Under the pieces are notes generated by a model, which saw only the letters and a list, made by a program, of their open reading frames with translations, did no database searches and was not told the DNA's origin. DNA of 64,000 nucleotides from Azospirillum formosense (GTDB lineage: Bacteria > Pseudomonadota > Alphaproteobacteria > Azospirillales > Azospirillaceae), in the NCBI RefSeq assembly GCF_040500525.1, contig NZ_CP159404.1, forward strand, positions 749,370-813,369, written 5' to 3'. Shown here piece by piece: positions 27,930-36,549 of the stretch. A program made the position numbers and the translations under genes. How positions within the stretch are numbered: the stretch's first letter is position 1; the number at the start of each line of letters is the position of its first letter.

Positions 27930-28991
27930 TCAGCTTCCGGCGCGGTCGTGGATGTCGGCGAAGAACAGGTCGCGCCAGTCGGCGGGCCGGTTGCGGATCG
28001 ACCCGATGCGCGCCATGAAGTCGGTGAAGATGCCGATGCCGCGCGGGGCGAGGTCGTAGGACACCTCCGGATGGGCGATCATCGCCGCCACCTCCTCCTC
28101 GCCCAGCTTGGACTTTTCGATCCGGATGTAGGAGCGGGCGGCCTCCCTGGGATCGGCCTTGATGAGGGCCACCGCGTCCTCCAGCGCCGCCAGCACCGCC
28201 TTGGTCAGCCCCGGGTTGGCGTCGCGGAAGGCGGCGGAGGTCCACAGCGCGCTGAAGGAGGCCGGCCCGCCCAGCACGTCGTAGCTGCTCAGCACCTTGT
28301 GGATCTTCGGGTCGCGGAGCTGCTGGTCCTGGAAGGGCGGGCTGGTGAAGTGGGCGGTGATCTCCGTCCGGCCGGACAGCAGGGCGGCGGTGCCGTCGGG
28401 ATGGGCCAGCGACACGGTCAGCGGGTCCAGCCGCGCGTGCTGGCCGGGGCCGAAGACCTGCTCGGCGGCGATCTGGAGCACGATGGCCTGATAGGAGGCG
28501 CGGACCGACGGCACGACGATGCGGTCCTTCTCGGTGAAGTCCGTCAGGCCCCTCACCTCGGGCCGGTTGGTGTTGAGGTAGGCCGGCTGGGCGTTCAGCG
28601 CGGCCAGCCCGCGCAGGTTGGCGTTCCACTTCGTCTTGTCCCAGGCGATGATGAAGGCCGGCACGCCCGCCGCCCCGAAGTCGGCGTTGCCGGACAGGGT
28701 GGCCTCGGTGATCGTTGTCGGGTTGCCGAGCGGGGTGTAGTGGACCGTCACCTCCCCCAGCCCGGCGGCGCGGGCGTGCTTCTCCACCAGCCCCTTGTCC
28801 TCCATGACGTAGAGCGGCAGGTAGCCGAGGCCGAGGTTGCGGGCGAAGCGGACCTGCGTCGCCTCGGCCTGCGCGGGAGCCGGCGACAGGCCGGCGAAGC
28901 CGGCGGCGAGCAGCAGCGCGGTGCCGAGCAGCGCCCGGCGGCCCACCCCGGAGAAGCGCGTGGAAGCGGAGAAGCGCATGGAAAGGGTCAT
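27930..28991 (-). CDS. ABC transporter substrate-binding protein (SsuA/TauA/NMT1-like)
   Basis: A 353-residue periplasmic receptor with signal peptide (RRALLGTALLLAAGFAGLSPAPAQA). The mature part has the SsuA/TauA pattern NLGLGYLPLYVMEDKGLVEKHARAAGL and GNPTTITEATLSGNADFGAAGVPAFI. No ATPase or permease gene is adjacent; the nearest on the same strand are at 34851-36538. It may feed that transporter as an alternative receptor. It is flanked by the rhodanese gene upstream and the TauD-like gene downstream. An organosulfur ligand is inferred from family and context. Confidence 0.88.
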   Translation of the reverse strand: MTLSMRFSASTRFSGVGRRALLGTALLLAAGFAGLSPAPAQAEATQVRFARNLGLGYLPLYVMEDKGLVEKHARAAGLGEVTVHYTPLGNPTTITEATLSGNADFGAAGVPAFIIAWDKTKWNANLRGLAALNAQPAYLNTNRPEVRGLTDFTEKDRIVVPSVRASYQAIVLQIAAEQVFGPGQHARLDPLTVSLAHPDGTAALLSGRTEITAHFTSPPFQDQQLRDPKIHKVLSSYDVLGGPASFSALWTSAAFRDANPGLTKAVLAALEDAVALIKADPREAARSYIRIEKSKLGEEEVAAMIAHPEVSYDLAPRGIGIFTDFMARIGSIRNRPADWRDLFFADIHDRAGS

Positions 28992-29014
28992 GGCGTGTCC
29001 CGTGGTGAGGCTCG

Positions 29015-30634
29015 TCAGATGACGCGGAAATTGTGGGCGCCGTCGCGCTTCAGCTGGTCGACCAGCTCAAGCTCCCAGTCGATGTAGCCCTGCATGGCGG
29101 CGGCGCTGTTGTCGGTGCCCTCGTAGGGGCGCTTGTAGACGTCGTCCGGCTCCGGCCCCAGGCGCTCCAGCCCGGTGCCGAGCGGCAGCCCGGCCGCCAC
29201 CCAGCCCTGCGTGCCGCCTTCCAGCAGCAGCGGGACCGCTCCCGACGGGAAATCGGCGGCGGCGTAACGGGCCAGCGTGCCGTCCCAGCAGGTCAGCACC
29301 GGCCGCACGCCCTTCGGCAGGCGGGCGATGGCGCCGCCCAGACGCGCGCGGGTCGCGAAATACGCTCCCGGAATGTGGCCGGCGCGGTAGCGCGGGCTGC
29401 GGGCGATGTCGATCACCGCCGCCTCGCCGTTGTCCAGCAGCGCCAGCAGGTCGCGCGGCGCCACGGTGTCCGCCCCGGCGTCCGGGACGGGCGGCAGACG
29501 GCGGCGGTCGGGGCCGCTCTCGCGGCCCAGGGAGGCCACGTCGCCCTCCAGCACATGCACCTCCCAGCCGAGCTGCGCCAGCCAGGAGGCGGTCATGTCG
29601 GCGCGCGGCCCGCCGCCGCCCGCCGGGTCGTCGGCCAGCACGATGCGGGCGCCGCGCACCGCGACATGCTCGTCCGTCGCCTGGACGAGCTGCCCGCCCG
29701 CCGCGTGGCGGAAGCCCGGCAGATGGCCGGCCTCGTACTCCTCCGGCGTGCGCACGTCGAACAGGTGCAGGGTGCGACGCCCGTCGCCACGGAAGGCGTC
29801 CAGCGCGGCGACGCCGATGCGCCCGACGCCGGCCCGGTCGGCCACCGCGCGGGCCGCCTCGCGCCCCCTGGCGTCGCCCTCCGGCGACACCGCCGGAAAG
29901 CGCTCCGCACGCCCGCGGTCCAGTTCCAGCCCGGTCAGGGTCCAGCCGATGGTGCCGTTGCGCAGCGCCGCCACGCGGTTGGGGATGCCGGCGTTCACCA
30001 GCGACTGCGTGCCGATGATCGAGCGGGTCCGCCCGGCGCAGTTGACGATGACCAGGGTCCGCGGGTCGGGCGCGATGTCGTGGACGCGCTTGACCAGCTC
30101 GGCCCCCGGCACGCTGATGCCGCCGGGAATCGCCATGGTCTGGAACTCCTCGTAGCGGCGGGCGTCGAGGACGACCAGATCGGTCCCGGAATCGATCAGC
30201 GTCTTCACCTCGTCGGCGGACAGCGACGGGGTGTGGCGGTGATGCTCCACCCACTCGCCGAACGCCTTGCTCGGCACGTTGACGTCCCGGTAAAGCTCGA
30301 ACCCGGCGGCGGTCCAGCCGGCCAGCCCGCCTTCCAGCAGCGTCACCTCGCGATAGCCCAGCGCCAACAGCCGCCGCGCCGCCGGTTCGGCGTAGCCCTC
30401 GCCGTTGTCGTAGACGGTGATCGGCACGTCGCGCCGCGGCAGCAGGTCGTAGGCCAGCAATTCCACCCGGCTGAGCGGCACCGACACGGCGAACAGCGGG
30501 TGGGCCAGCGAATAGGGGCCCTCCTCCCGCGCGTCGAGAAGGGCGACCTCCCTGCGGTCGATCCAGTCGCGGCGGATGTCCGCGGCGGTGCGGGTGGCCA
30601 GCGTTGCGATGTCGGGCGGGGCGGTTTCGGGCAT
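29015..30634 (-). CDS. Four-domain rhodanese-type sulfurtransferase
   Basis: A 539-residue cytoplasmic protein with four consecutive rhodanese modules (about residues 15-115, 135-235, 280-375 and 405-500), each with a DARxxxEE- or HxPGA-like signature. Only two keep the persulfide-carrying cysteine: module 2 (C199 in CAGRTR) and module 4 (LTCWDGT). Module 1 has VYDNGEG and module 3 has LADDPAG where the active loop should be. Rhodaneses move sulfane sulfur between thiols, thiosulfate and cyanide. The ATG at 30634 follows CGGAAAG. It lies 20 bp after a cysteine-dioxygenase-like gene, so coupled thiol or persulfide oxidation is likely. Confidence 0.9.
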   Translation of the reverse strand: MPETAPPDIATLATRTAADIRRDWIDRREVALLDAREEGPYSLAHPLFAVSVPLSRVELLAYDLLPRRDVPITVYDNGEGYAEPAARRLLALGYREVTLLEGGLAGWTAAGFELYRDVNVPSKAFGEWVEHHRHTPSLSADEVKTLIDSGTDLVVLDARRYEEFQTMAIPGGISVPGAELVKRVHDIAPDPRTLVIVNCAGRTRSIIGTQSLVNAGIPNRVAALRNGTIGWTLTGLELDRGRAERFPAVSPEGDARGREAARAVADRAGVGRIGVAALDAFRGDGRRTLHLFDVRTPEEYEAGHLPGFRHAAGGQLVQATDEHVAVRGARIVLADDPAGGGGPRADMTASWLAQLGWEVHVLEGDVASLGRESGPDRRRLPPVPDAGADTVAPRDLLALLDNGEAAVIDIARSPRYRAGHIPGAYFATRARLGGAIARLPKGVRPVLTCWDGTLARYAAADFPSGAVPLLLEGGTQGWVAAGLPLGTGLERLGPEPDDVYKRPYEGTDNSAAAMQGYIDWELELVDQLKRDGAHNFRVI

Positions 30635-30654
30635 GGTGTGCTTTCCGGGACCTG

Positions 30655-31272
30655 TTATGCGGCTTGCGGAACGGGTTTCGAGCGGTCCCACAGGTTGGGC
30701 AGGGCGCTGTTGGCGTAGCCGGAGACGAAGGGCTTGCGCTCGCCGGTCAGCGGATCGAAGACCGAGCGCCGGATGGCGCCGATGTTGCCGCCATAGACGT
30801 GGATGCTGATCGAGGGACGGTCGGTCAGCGCGTTGGAAATGGCGTGGACGTCGCCGATGCGCGGCGACACGGCCTCCACCGATCCGACCGGCAGAAGGTC
30901 GGCGGCGGTGGGAACGGGCGGGCCGTCCCGCAGCTCGTAGCGTTGGGAATGCTCCGCTCCGCGCAGCACGCCGACGAGGCCCCAGACGGTGTGGTCGTGG
31001 ATCGGCGTGCGCTGCCCCGGCCCCCAGACGAAGCTGACGACCGAAAAGCGCTCATGGGGATCGCAATGCAGCAGATACTGCCGGTAATGGACCGGATCGG
31101 GCTGCGCGTAGGCGTCGGGCAGCCAGTCGTCCACGGCGACGAGCCCGGCCAGCAGGGCGCGTCCCGAGTCAAGGATGGCGGCCTCGTCGTCGCCCCGCCG
31201 GTCCACCAGACGGGTGAGGTCGCCGATGAAACCGCGCAGGCGGGACAGGTTGGGAAGGGTGGGATCGGTCAT
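30655..31272 (-). CDS. Cysteine-dioxygenase-family cupin (thiol dioxygenase)
   Basis: A 205-residue cupin enzyme. The iron-binding 3-His set is visible: H92 and H94 in TPIHDHTVWGLVGVLRG and H143 in GDVHAISNA. The family oxidises free thiols (cysteine, 3-mercaptopropionate and similar) to sulfinates with O2. No cysteine follows the HxH loop where mammalian CDO has its Cys-Tyr crosslink, which is normal for bacterial enzymes. The start at 31272 was chosen because sequence before it is out-of-character Trp/Pro/Arg-rich. Its place between a small membrane protein and a rhodanese suggests processing of an imported thiol or of cysteine; substrate choice cannot be read directly. Confidence 0.87.
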   Translation of the reverse strand: MTDPTLPNLSRLRGFIGDLTRLVDRRGDDEAAILDSGRALLAGLVAVDDWLPDAYAQPDPVHYRQYLLHCDPHERFSVVSFVWGPGQRTPIHDHTVWGLVGVLRGAEHSQRYELRDGPPVPTAADLLPVGSVEAVSPRIGDVHAISNALTDRPSISIHVYGGNIGAIRRSVFDPLTGERKPFVSGYANSALPNLWDRSKPVPQAA

Positions 31273-31327
31273 GGCATCCGTCCATCCGGCAAGTTGGGAT
31301 GCGGCCGGAGCCGCGCGTGGCGGCGGG

Positions 31328-31543
31328 TCAGGCCAGCGTGGCCACCAGCACCGGAAGGACGGCCAGGGCGACGCCGGCCGCCAGGGCCAGCCGATGGCTG
31401 GGCGGCGGCGCTTCCGCACGCGCCCGGTCGGGGGAACGCGTCCGGTCCGACGCGCCGCCCGAAGGGTCCGGCGGCAGAGGCAAGGCGCAGGATGGGCCGA
31501 GCGACGCGATCAGCATCCAGTGGAAGTTATCCGAAGCCTTCAT
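31328..31543 (-). CDS. Small tail-anchored membrane protein
   Basis: A 71-residue protein. An AGGAGA ribosome site 9 nt before the ATG at 31543 supports it. The middle is Pro/Ser/Arg-rich and polar; the last 20 residues are one hydrophobic helix (HRLALAAGVALAVLPVLVATLA), suggesting a tail-anchored membrane protein. It is the first gene of the CDO-like/rhodanese/receptor/TauD sub-operon and follows an AT-rich region with a 9-bp dyad. I recognise no family. Confidence 0.5.
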   Translation of the reverse strand: MKASDNFHWMLIASLGPSCALPLPPDPSGGASDRTRSPDRARAEAPPPSHRLALAAGVALAVLPVLVATLA

Positions 31544-31618
31544 GCCGGGTCTCCTGTTTGACTGGGGCACGACGGGGAGCCATGTCCGATGCCATGACCG
31601 CGCCGTATTCACACTCTC

Positions 31619-33178
31619 TTAGCGTGTTATTTTCCTTCTTTCATATAGGAAAATAGGATTTAAGCGCGGCGTCAAGCGCGCTTCGTTCCGGGCGCGGTTT
31701 TTCGCCGATCCCGGGCCACGGGCGCCGGTCGGGATCAATGCGGCGACCAGGGAATCGGCGACACCCAGCGCATGAGGAACGATTTCCGACGCGCCGACCA
31801 CCTCTCCCAGGCTGCCGCGGGTCGGCGGCCCGACGACGAACAGGCCGGGAACCGGCAGCCCGGCGGCGTCGAGCGCCCGGCCCCGCCCGTCGACCTCGAC
31901 ACCCAAGCCGAGCCGGTCCGGCCGGATCAGCCCTTGGGCGGCCAAACCGGCCAGCAGCGCGCTGCGGCCGAAGGCGGTGCCGTGCCCGGCGCCGGTGCAG
32001 TTCACCAGGGCGTCGTAGCTCCGCCCGATCAAGCCATCGCCGCCGCGCGGCCGGTGGACGACCCACAGCCCGTCACCGCCCGAGGCGCACTCTCCGGCGC
32101 TCGCCGCGACCAGCCGGCCGACCAGCACGGCGAGGCGCCCGTCCGCCTGGGCGGCCTCCACCAGACGGGCGATCTGGGGGGCCGCCTGGAAGCGGTGGAC
32201 GTCCCACCAGACCCGCAGATGGCGCTGGAACCGCCGCCGCTCGTCGAGCGGCAGGGCGGACCACAGCGCACCGTTCTGAAGGCGCAGGCTTTCCAGCACG
32301 TCGGTCCAGGGCCGTCCCGCCCGCCGGGCGGCGGCGACCGCGGCGCGCACGCGGCGCAGCAGATCGCCGACACGGGTGGGCGGATCGGCGGTGAAGTCGG
32401 TCCAGGACGTGGCCGAGGCCGGGCGCGGGCGCGGCACCAGCCCGTGGCGCGACAGGGCGGTCAGCGGTCCACGATGGCCGCGGCCGAGCAGCGTCGCCAC
32501 CACGTCCCCCATGGTCAGGCCGGTGCCGACGATGAGAACGCGGTCGCTCCGCGCAACACCGTCGAGGGCACCCGGCGCCCAGGGATCGGCGACCACCCGC
32601 GGGTGCCCGCCCAGCGACGCCAGCACGGCCGGCGGTTCGGGGGGCGGGTTTCCGGTGCACAGGACGAGCGCGTCCGCCTCCACCGCCGTGCCGCCGGCCA
32701 TCTCCACCACGAACCTCGTTCCGTGGGCCGTCCCGCGGCGATGGGCGGCGACCGCCCGGTCGCGGCGGTGGGTCACCCGCACCGGTCCGGGCGCGGCGAA
32801 CAGCGGCCGCAGCCGTTCGTCGAGGTAGCGCCCGAATTCCGACCGCGCGGGGTAGTGAAGCCCCTCCGACCAGCCCGCCGGATCGGCCTCCAGCACGCCG
32901 CGCTCCAGGCACCAGCGATGGAAATCCTCCTCCGCGCCCTCCTCCCCCGTCCGGCCGATCGCCGCCGCCATGCGGATGGAGGGCACGTTGACCCGATGGC
33001 GGGGATCGCCGCCCGGGGCGTAGGTCAGGCCGGCGCCGAGCGACGGCCGCGGGTCCACGAGATCCACCCGGGCGGAAAAGCCGTCCGCGGCGCCGGCGCG
33101 CACCAGCCCAGCCGCCACGCCGCTGCCCGACACGCCGGCGCCGACGATGACGATCCGCAGGGGGGCCGGCGCGCTCAT
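31619..33178 (-). CDS. FAD/NAD(P)-binding oxidoreductase (YdhS-like)
   Basis: A 519-residue flavoprotein starting MSAPAPLRIVIVGAGVSGSGVAAGLV (Rossmann GxGxxG) and containing a second dinucleotide motif, DRVLIVGTGLTMGDVVATLL. A VLCTGN segment is typical of FAD/NAD(P)-binding family proteins related to YdhS and hydroxyacylglutamate-type oxidases. The C-terminus (GLFVVGPPTRGSLGEVVGASEI) matches their last FAD-contacting block. The ATG overlaps the amidohydrolase stop by 4 bp, so translation is coupled. It could be a monooxygenase-like or reductase step in catabolism of the imported compound; the exact reaction is unknown. Confidence 0.82.
   Translation of the reverse strand: MSAPAPLRIVIVGAGVSGSGVAAGLVRAGAADGFSARVDLVDPRPSLGAGLTYAPGGDPRHRVNVPSIRMAAAIGRTGEEGAEEDFHRWCLERGVLEADPAGWSEGLHYPARSEFGRYLDERLRPLFAAPGPVRVTHRRDRAVAAHRRGTAHGTRFVVEMAGGTAVEADALVLCTGNPPPEPPAVLASLGGHPRVVADPWAPGALDGVARSDRVLIVGTGLTMGDVVATLLGRGHRGPLTALSRHGLVPRPRPASATSWTDFTADPPTRVGDLLRRVRAAVAAARRAGRPWTDVLESLRLQNGALWSALPLDERRRFQRHLRVWWDVHRFQAAPQIARLVEAAQADGRLAVLVGRLVAASAGECASGGDGLWVVHRPRGGDGLIGRSYDALVNCTGAGHGTAFGRSALLAGLAAQGLIRPDRLGLGVEVDGRGRALDAAGLPVPGLFVVGPPTRGSLGEVVGASEIVPHALGVADSLVAALIPTGARGPGSAKNRARNEARLTPRLNPIFLYERRKITR
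31628..31655. promoter_or_regulatory. 9-bp dyad TATTTTCCT-N10-AGGAAAATA upstream of the CDO sub-operon
   Basis: A perfect inverted repeat in an AT-rich island inside the last codons of the FAD/NAD(P) gene and about 85 bases upstream of the small membrane-protein start. Half-sites are about 19 bp apart centre to centre, close to two helical turns, as expected for a dimeric operator. It probably marks a second internal promoter. Confidence 0.5.
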
Positions 33179-34842
33179 ACCCCCTCGCGATGGACGATCC
33201 GCCCGCCGGCCACGGTCAGGCGGCAGCGCAGGTCGCGCAGCCGGTCCGGGGCGATGGCGGTGGGGTCCTCCGACAGCACGGCGAGGTCGGCGGCAAAGCC
33301 GGGACGCAGCGGCCCCTTCCAGCCCTCGTCGAAGGTCAGGGCGGCGCCGGCCACGGTGAACAGGCGCAGAGCCGTCTCGGCGTCCAGCCGCTGGTCGGGA
33401 CCGATCACCCGGCCGCTGGTCCGTTCGCGCCGGTTGCAGACCGTCCACAGGGTGAAGAAGGGGTCGTAAGGGATGTTGTCGGTGGCGATGGCGGTCGGGA
33501 TGCCCAGCCGCAGCAGATGGGCGTGCGGCACCACCAGATCGCCGCCATCCGGCTCGTCCAGATAGGCGGCCCCGCCCTTCCACAGAAAGTAGGTCGGGAT
33601 CGTCGTCACCAGCACGTCGAGCCGCTTCAGCGCCTCCAGATCGGCCAGCCGGGCGCGGCCGATGTGCTCGATCACCCAGCGCCGCCCGGCCAGCCCGTGG
33701 CGTTCGTTGACCGCCTCCAGCACCGGCACCACCTCGTGCAGCTTGTCGCTGACGATGGTGTGCAGGCGCAGATCGTGCTCGGCGGCCAGAAAGCAGGCCT
33801 CGCGGAAGTCGGCGGGGGTCAGCGCCTGTTCGACGAAGCCCGACCAGCCGGTGTCGGGCAGGTTCGCGCGGGCGCAGCAGGCCACCGCCGGATCGCCGCC
33901 ATAGGCGATGTGCACCCCCGACAGCTTCAGCCAGGGGTCGCCCAGCCCGGCGCCCCGGGCGTGGGCCAGCCAGTCGCGCATGGCGCGGCGCGCCTCGGCG
34001 ATGTCGGCCCAGCTCGGGCTGACCACGAGCCCGACCCGCACCGTCAGCTCCCCCAGCTCCCACAGGCGGCGGTAGACCGAGATGGTCTGCGGCGCCGAGC
34101 CGTGCCCCTCGTAGACGCTGGTGGTGCCCTGGGCGTTGTAGAGCCGCTGGGACAGCCGCACGCCCTCCAGCCGTTCCGCGAAGCCAAAGCGGGGAACCGC
34201 CGGCAGCAGGTCGAACTCGACGGTCGGGCGGCTGTTGCGCTCGACGATGACGCCGGTCGGCTCACCGTCGGCGTCCTTCAGGATCTCGACGCCGGAACAG
34301 GTCGGCACGGTCGCCGCCGTGATGCCGTTCAGCGCCAGCGCCCGACTGTTCAGCACGCTGTGCCCCGGCGGCTTGCCCCAGTTGCCGAACAGGCCGGGGA
34401 TGTAGACGGGGTGGTCCGGCGCGGCGCGGTCCAGCTCGTGCCGGTCCGGCGGCCGCCCCTCGGCCAGGGTGGCGGCGCCATCGAAGAAGAAGGGCGGCGT
34501 GCCGATCGGCATGGTGACGATCCACCGGCCGGGCGGCGTTTCCGCCGCCGCCGCCCGCACCCGCTCCAGGATGTCGCCGACGCTGCGCGCGCCGGCCAGC
34601 GAGGGGCGCAGGCGCTTCAGCCCCTCGCGCTCCATATGGGCGTGGGCGTCGTTGAAGCCGGGGATCAGAGTCGCCCCGCCGAGGTCGATCACTTCGGTCG
34701 ATGGGGTGGCGAGTCCGGCCACCTCCTCCCCGCCGACGGCGAGGATGCGGTCGCCGGCGAGCGCCACCGCGCTGGCGCGCGGCGCGGCCGGATCGAAGGT
34801 GATGGCGCGCGCGTTGCGCAGGATCAGGGTCGGTTCGCTCAT
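33175..34842 (-). CDS. Metal-dependent amidohydrolase (YtcJ-like)
   Basis: A 555-residue enzyme with the amidohydrolase-3 layout: an N-terminal beta domain (NARAITFDPAAPRASAVALAGDRILAVGG), the metal motif PGFNDAHAHME near residue 65, VVEAVNERHGL...WVIEHIGRA, and TAIATDNIPYDPFF as the late metal Asp block. Family members hydrolyse amide, carbamate or ester bonds using one or two divalent metals. It lies 9 bp after the ABC permease gene and overlaps the next gene by ATGA. Within an ABC organosulfur cluster it may cleave an amide-linked substrate, such as an N-acyl aminosulfonate; that substrate is speculation. Confidence 0.88.
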   Translation of the reverse strand: MSEPTLILRNARAITFDPAAPRASAVALAGDRILAVGGEEVAGLATPSTEVIDLGGATLIPGFNDAHAHMEREGLKRLRPSLAGARSVGDILERVRAAAAETPPGRWIVTMPIGTPPFFFDGAATLAEGRPPDRHELDRAAPDHPVYIPGLFGNWGKPPGHSVLNSRALALNGITAATVPTCSGVEILKDADGEPTGVIVERNSRPTVEFDLLPAVPRFGFAERLEGVRLSQRLYNAQGTTSVYEGHGSAPQTISVYRRLWELGELTVRVGLVVSPSWADIAEARRAMRDWLAHARGAGLGDPWLKLSGVHIAYGGDPAVACCARANLPDTGWSGFVEQALTPADFREACFLAAEHDLRLHTIVSDKLHEVVPVLEAVNERHGLAGRRWVIEHIGRARLADLEALKRLDVLVTTIPTYFLWKGGAAYLDEPDGGDLVVPHAHLLRLGIPTAIATDNIPYDPFFTLWTVCNRRERTSGRVIGPDQRLDAETALRLFTVAGAALTFDEGWKGPLRPGFAADLAVLSEDPTAIAPDRLRDLRCRLTVAGGRIVHREGV

Positions 34843-34850
34843 CGTCGGCC

Positions 34851-35744
34851 TCAGGAGGCGGTGGTGTACCAGGGGAACAGGCGGCGGATCAGCGCCACGA
34901 ACAGGCGGTCGGCGATGAAGCCGAAGGTGCCGAGCAGCACCAGCCCGATCAGCATGATGTCGACCCGGAACATCTGGTGGCCGGTGGACATCATGTAGGC
35001 GATGCCCTCCCGCGCGCCGGACAGCTCCGCGGCGACCAGCAGGATCAGCGAGACGGCGATGCCCTGCCGCAGGCCGGCCAGGATCATCGGCAGCGCCGCC
35101 GGCAGAACCACCAGCAGCAGCGTCGCCAGCCGCCCCGCCCCCAGGCAGGCGGCGGAGCGCAGATAGGCCGCCGGCACGTCGCGCACGCCGATGAAGGTGG
35201 TGATCCAGATGGGGAAGAAGCTGCCCCAGGCGACGAGCGCCACCTTCGACCCCTCGCCGATGCCGAACCACAGAACCGACAGCGGCACCAGCGCGATGGA
35301 GGGGACGGAGCGGAAGCCGTGCAGGATGGGCTCGCTGACATGGTGCAGCAGGCCGATGCGCGCGGTCAGCAGCCCGGCGGTCACGCCGGTCGCCGTCGCG
35401 ATGGCGAAGCCGAGCGCCGACCGGCGCAGGCTGACCAGGATGTTGGCCGGAATCTCGCCGGACAGCAGCATCGGGACGAAGGTGTCGAACACCGCCGACG
35501 GCGGCGGCAGCAGCACCGGGTTGACCCAGGTGCCGAGCCGCGGCACCGCCTCCCAGACCGCCAGGAACAGCAGGATGCCCGTCACGTTCAGCAGGGCGCG
35601 CAGCCACGCCGCCCGCCGCCGGCCGCGGCGGTGGGCGCGGCGGAATTCCTCGGCGAAGGCGGCGCCTTCGGTCGCCGCGTCCGCCGCCGGGCGCCGGGGG
35701 GTGGCGCGGCGATTGCCGGCCAGGCTTTCCGTCGTCGCGGTCAC
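34851..35744 (-). CDS. ABC transporter permease (SsuC/TauC type)
   Basis: A 297-residue inner-membrane protein with about six helices and a charged 45-residue N-terminal extension. The ATPase-contact loop is clear: EPILHGFRSVPSIALVPLSVLWFGIGEGSK, matching the EAA-type loop of sulfonate and nitrate permeases. It ends in a positively charged tail. The start overlaps the stop of the ATPase gene by 4 bp, so it forms a transporter with the ATPase (35741) and receptor (36550). It probably imports an organic sulfur compound, from family and surroundings. Confidence 0.92.
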   Translation of the reverse strand: MTATTESLAGNRRATPRRPAADAATEGAAFAEEFRRAHRRGRRRAAWLRALLNVTGILLFLAVWEAVPRLGTWVNPVLLPPPSAVFDTFVPMLLSGEIPANILVSLRRSALGFAIATATGVTAGLLTARIGLLHHVSEPILHGFRSVPSIALVPLSVLWFGIGEGSKVALVAWGSFFPIWITTFIGVRDVPAAYLRSAACLGAGRLATLLLVVLPAALPMILAGLRQGIAVSLILLVAAELSGAREGIAYMMSTGHQMFRVDIMLIGLVLLGTFGFIADRLFVALIRRLFPWYTTAS

Positions 35745-36538
35745 GCGGCCCTCCGTTCATCATCGGTCCCGCCGGCCATCTGGCTGCCGCGGGCCAGCGC
35801 CGCGGCGATGCGGGCGTATTCCCGGCCGAAGTCCGCCGACCCGCGGTCGCGCGGATAGGGCAGATCCACCGTCAGATCCTCGCGGATGACACCCGGCCCG
35901 GCCCCCATCACCACCACCCGCTGGGCGAGGAAGACCGCCTCGTCGATGTTGTGGGTGACGAACAGGACCGACACCCCGGTTTCCCGCCACAGCCGCAGCA
36001 GGTCCTCCTGCAGGGTGGTGCGGGTCATGGCGTCGACGGCGGCGAAGGGCTCGTCCATCAGCACCACCTCCGGCTCCACCACCAGGGCGCGGGCGACGGC
36101 GACGCGCTGGCGCATGCCGCCCGACAGTTCGTGCGGGTAGCGGTCGGCGGCGTGGCGCAGCCCGACCCGGTCCAGCGCCTCCAGCGCCCGGCGGCGCCGG
36201 ATGGGGGCGGAGACGCGCTGCATGCGCAGGCCGAACTCGACGTTCTGCCGCGCGGTCATCCAGGCGAACAGGGCGTATTCCTGGAACACCACGCCGCGCT
36301 CCGGTCCCGGCCCGGCCAGCGGCCGGCCGCGGAAGCGCACATCCCCCGAGGTCGGCGTCAGGAAGCCGGCGAGCAGGTGGATCAGCGTGGACTTGCCGCA
36401 GCCGGAGGGGCCGATCAGGCAGACGAACTCGCCGGCCTCCACCGTCAGCGACACGTCGCGCAGCGCCCAGACCGGCGACCCGTCGCGGGCCGCGTAGATC
36501 TGCGACACGCGGTCGAACGCGATCAGCGGCCCGTTCAT
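35741..36538 (-). CDS. ABC transporter ATPase (SsuB/TauB type)
   Basis: A 265-residue nucleotide-binding subunit with Walker A GPSGCGKST, Q-loop VVFQEYALF, signature LSGGMRQR, Walker B VVLMDEPFAAVD and switch histidine FVTHNIDEA. The FAAVDAMTR and HNIDEAVFLAQR segments are typical of nitrate/sulfonate/taurine importers. A start at 36553 (overlapping the receptor stop by ATGA) is also possible; 36538 was preferred because MNGPLIAFDRVSQIY matches the family start and GGGGGAC precedes it. Confidence 0.93.
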   Translation of the reverse strand: MNGPLIAFDRVSQIYAARDGSPVWALRDVSLTVEAGEFVCLIGPSGCGKSTLIHLLAGFLTPTSGDVRFRGRPLAGPGPERGVVFQEYALFAWMTARQNVEFGLRMQRVSAPIRRRRALEALDRVGLRHAADRYPHELSGGMRQRVAVARALVVEPEVVLMDEPFAAVDAMTRTTLQEDLLRLWRETGVSVLFVTHNIDEAVFLAQRVVVMGAGPGVIREDLTVDLPYPRDRGSADFGREYARIAAALARGSQMAGGTDDERRAA

Positions 36539-36549
36539 GTCCCCCGTCC

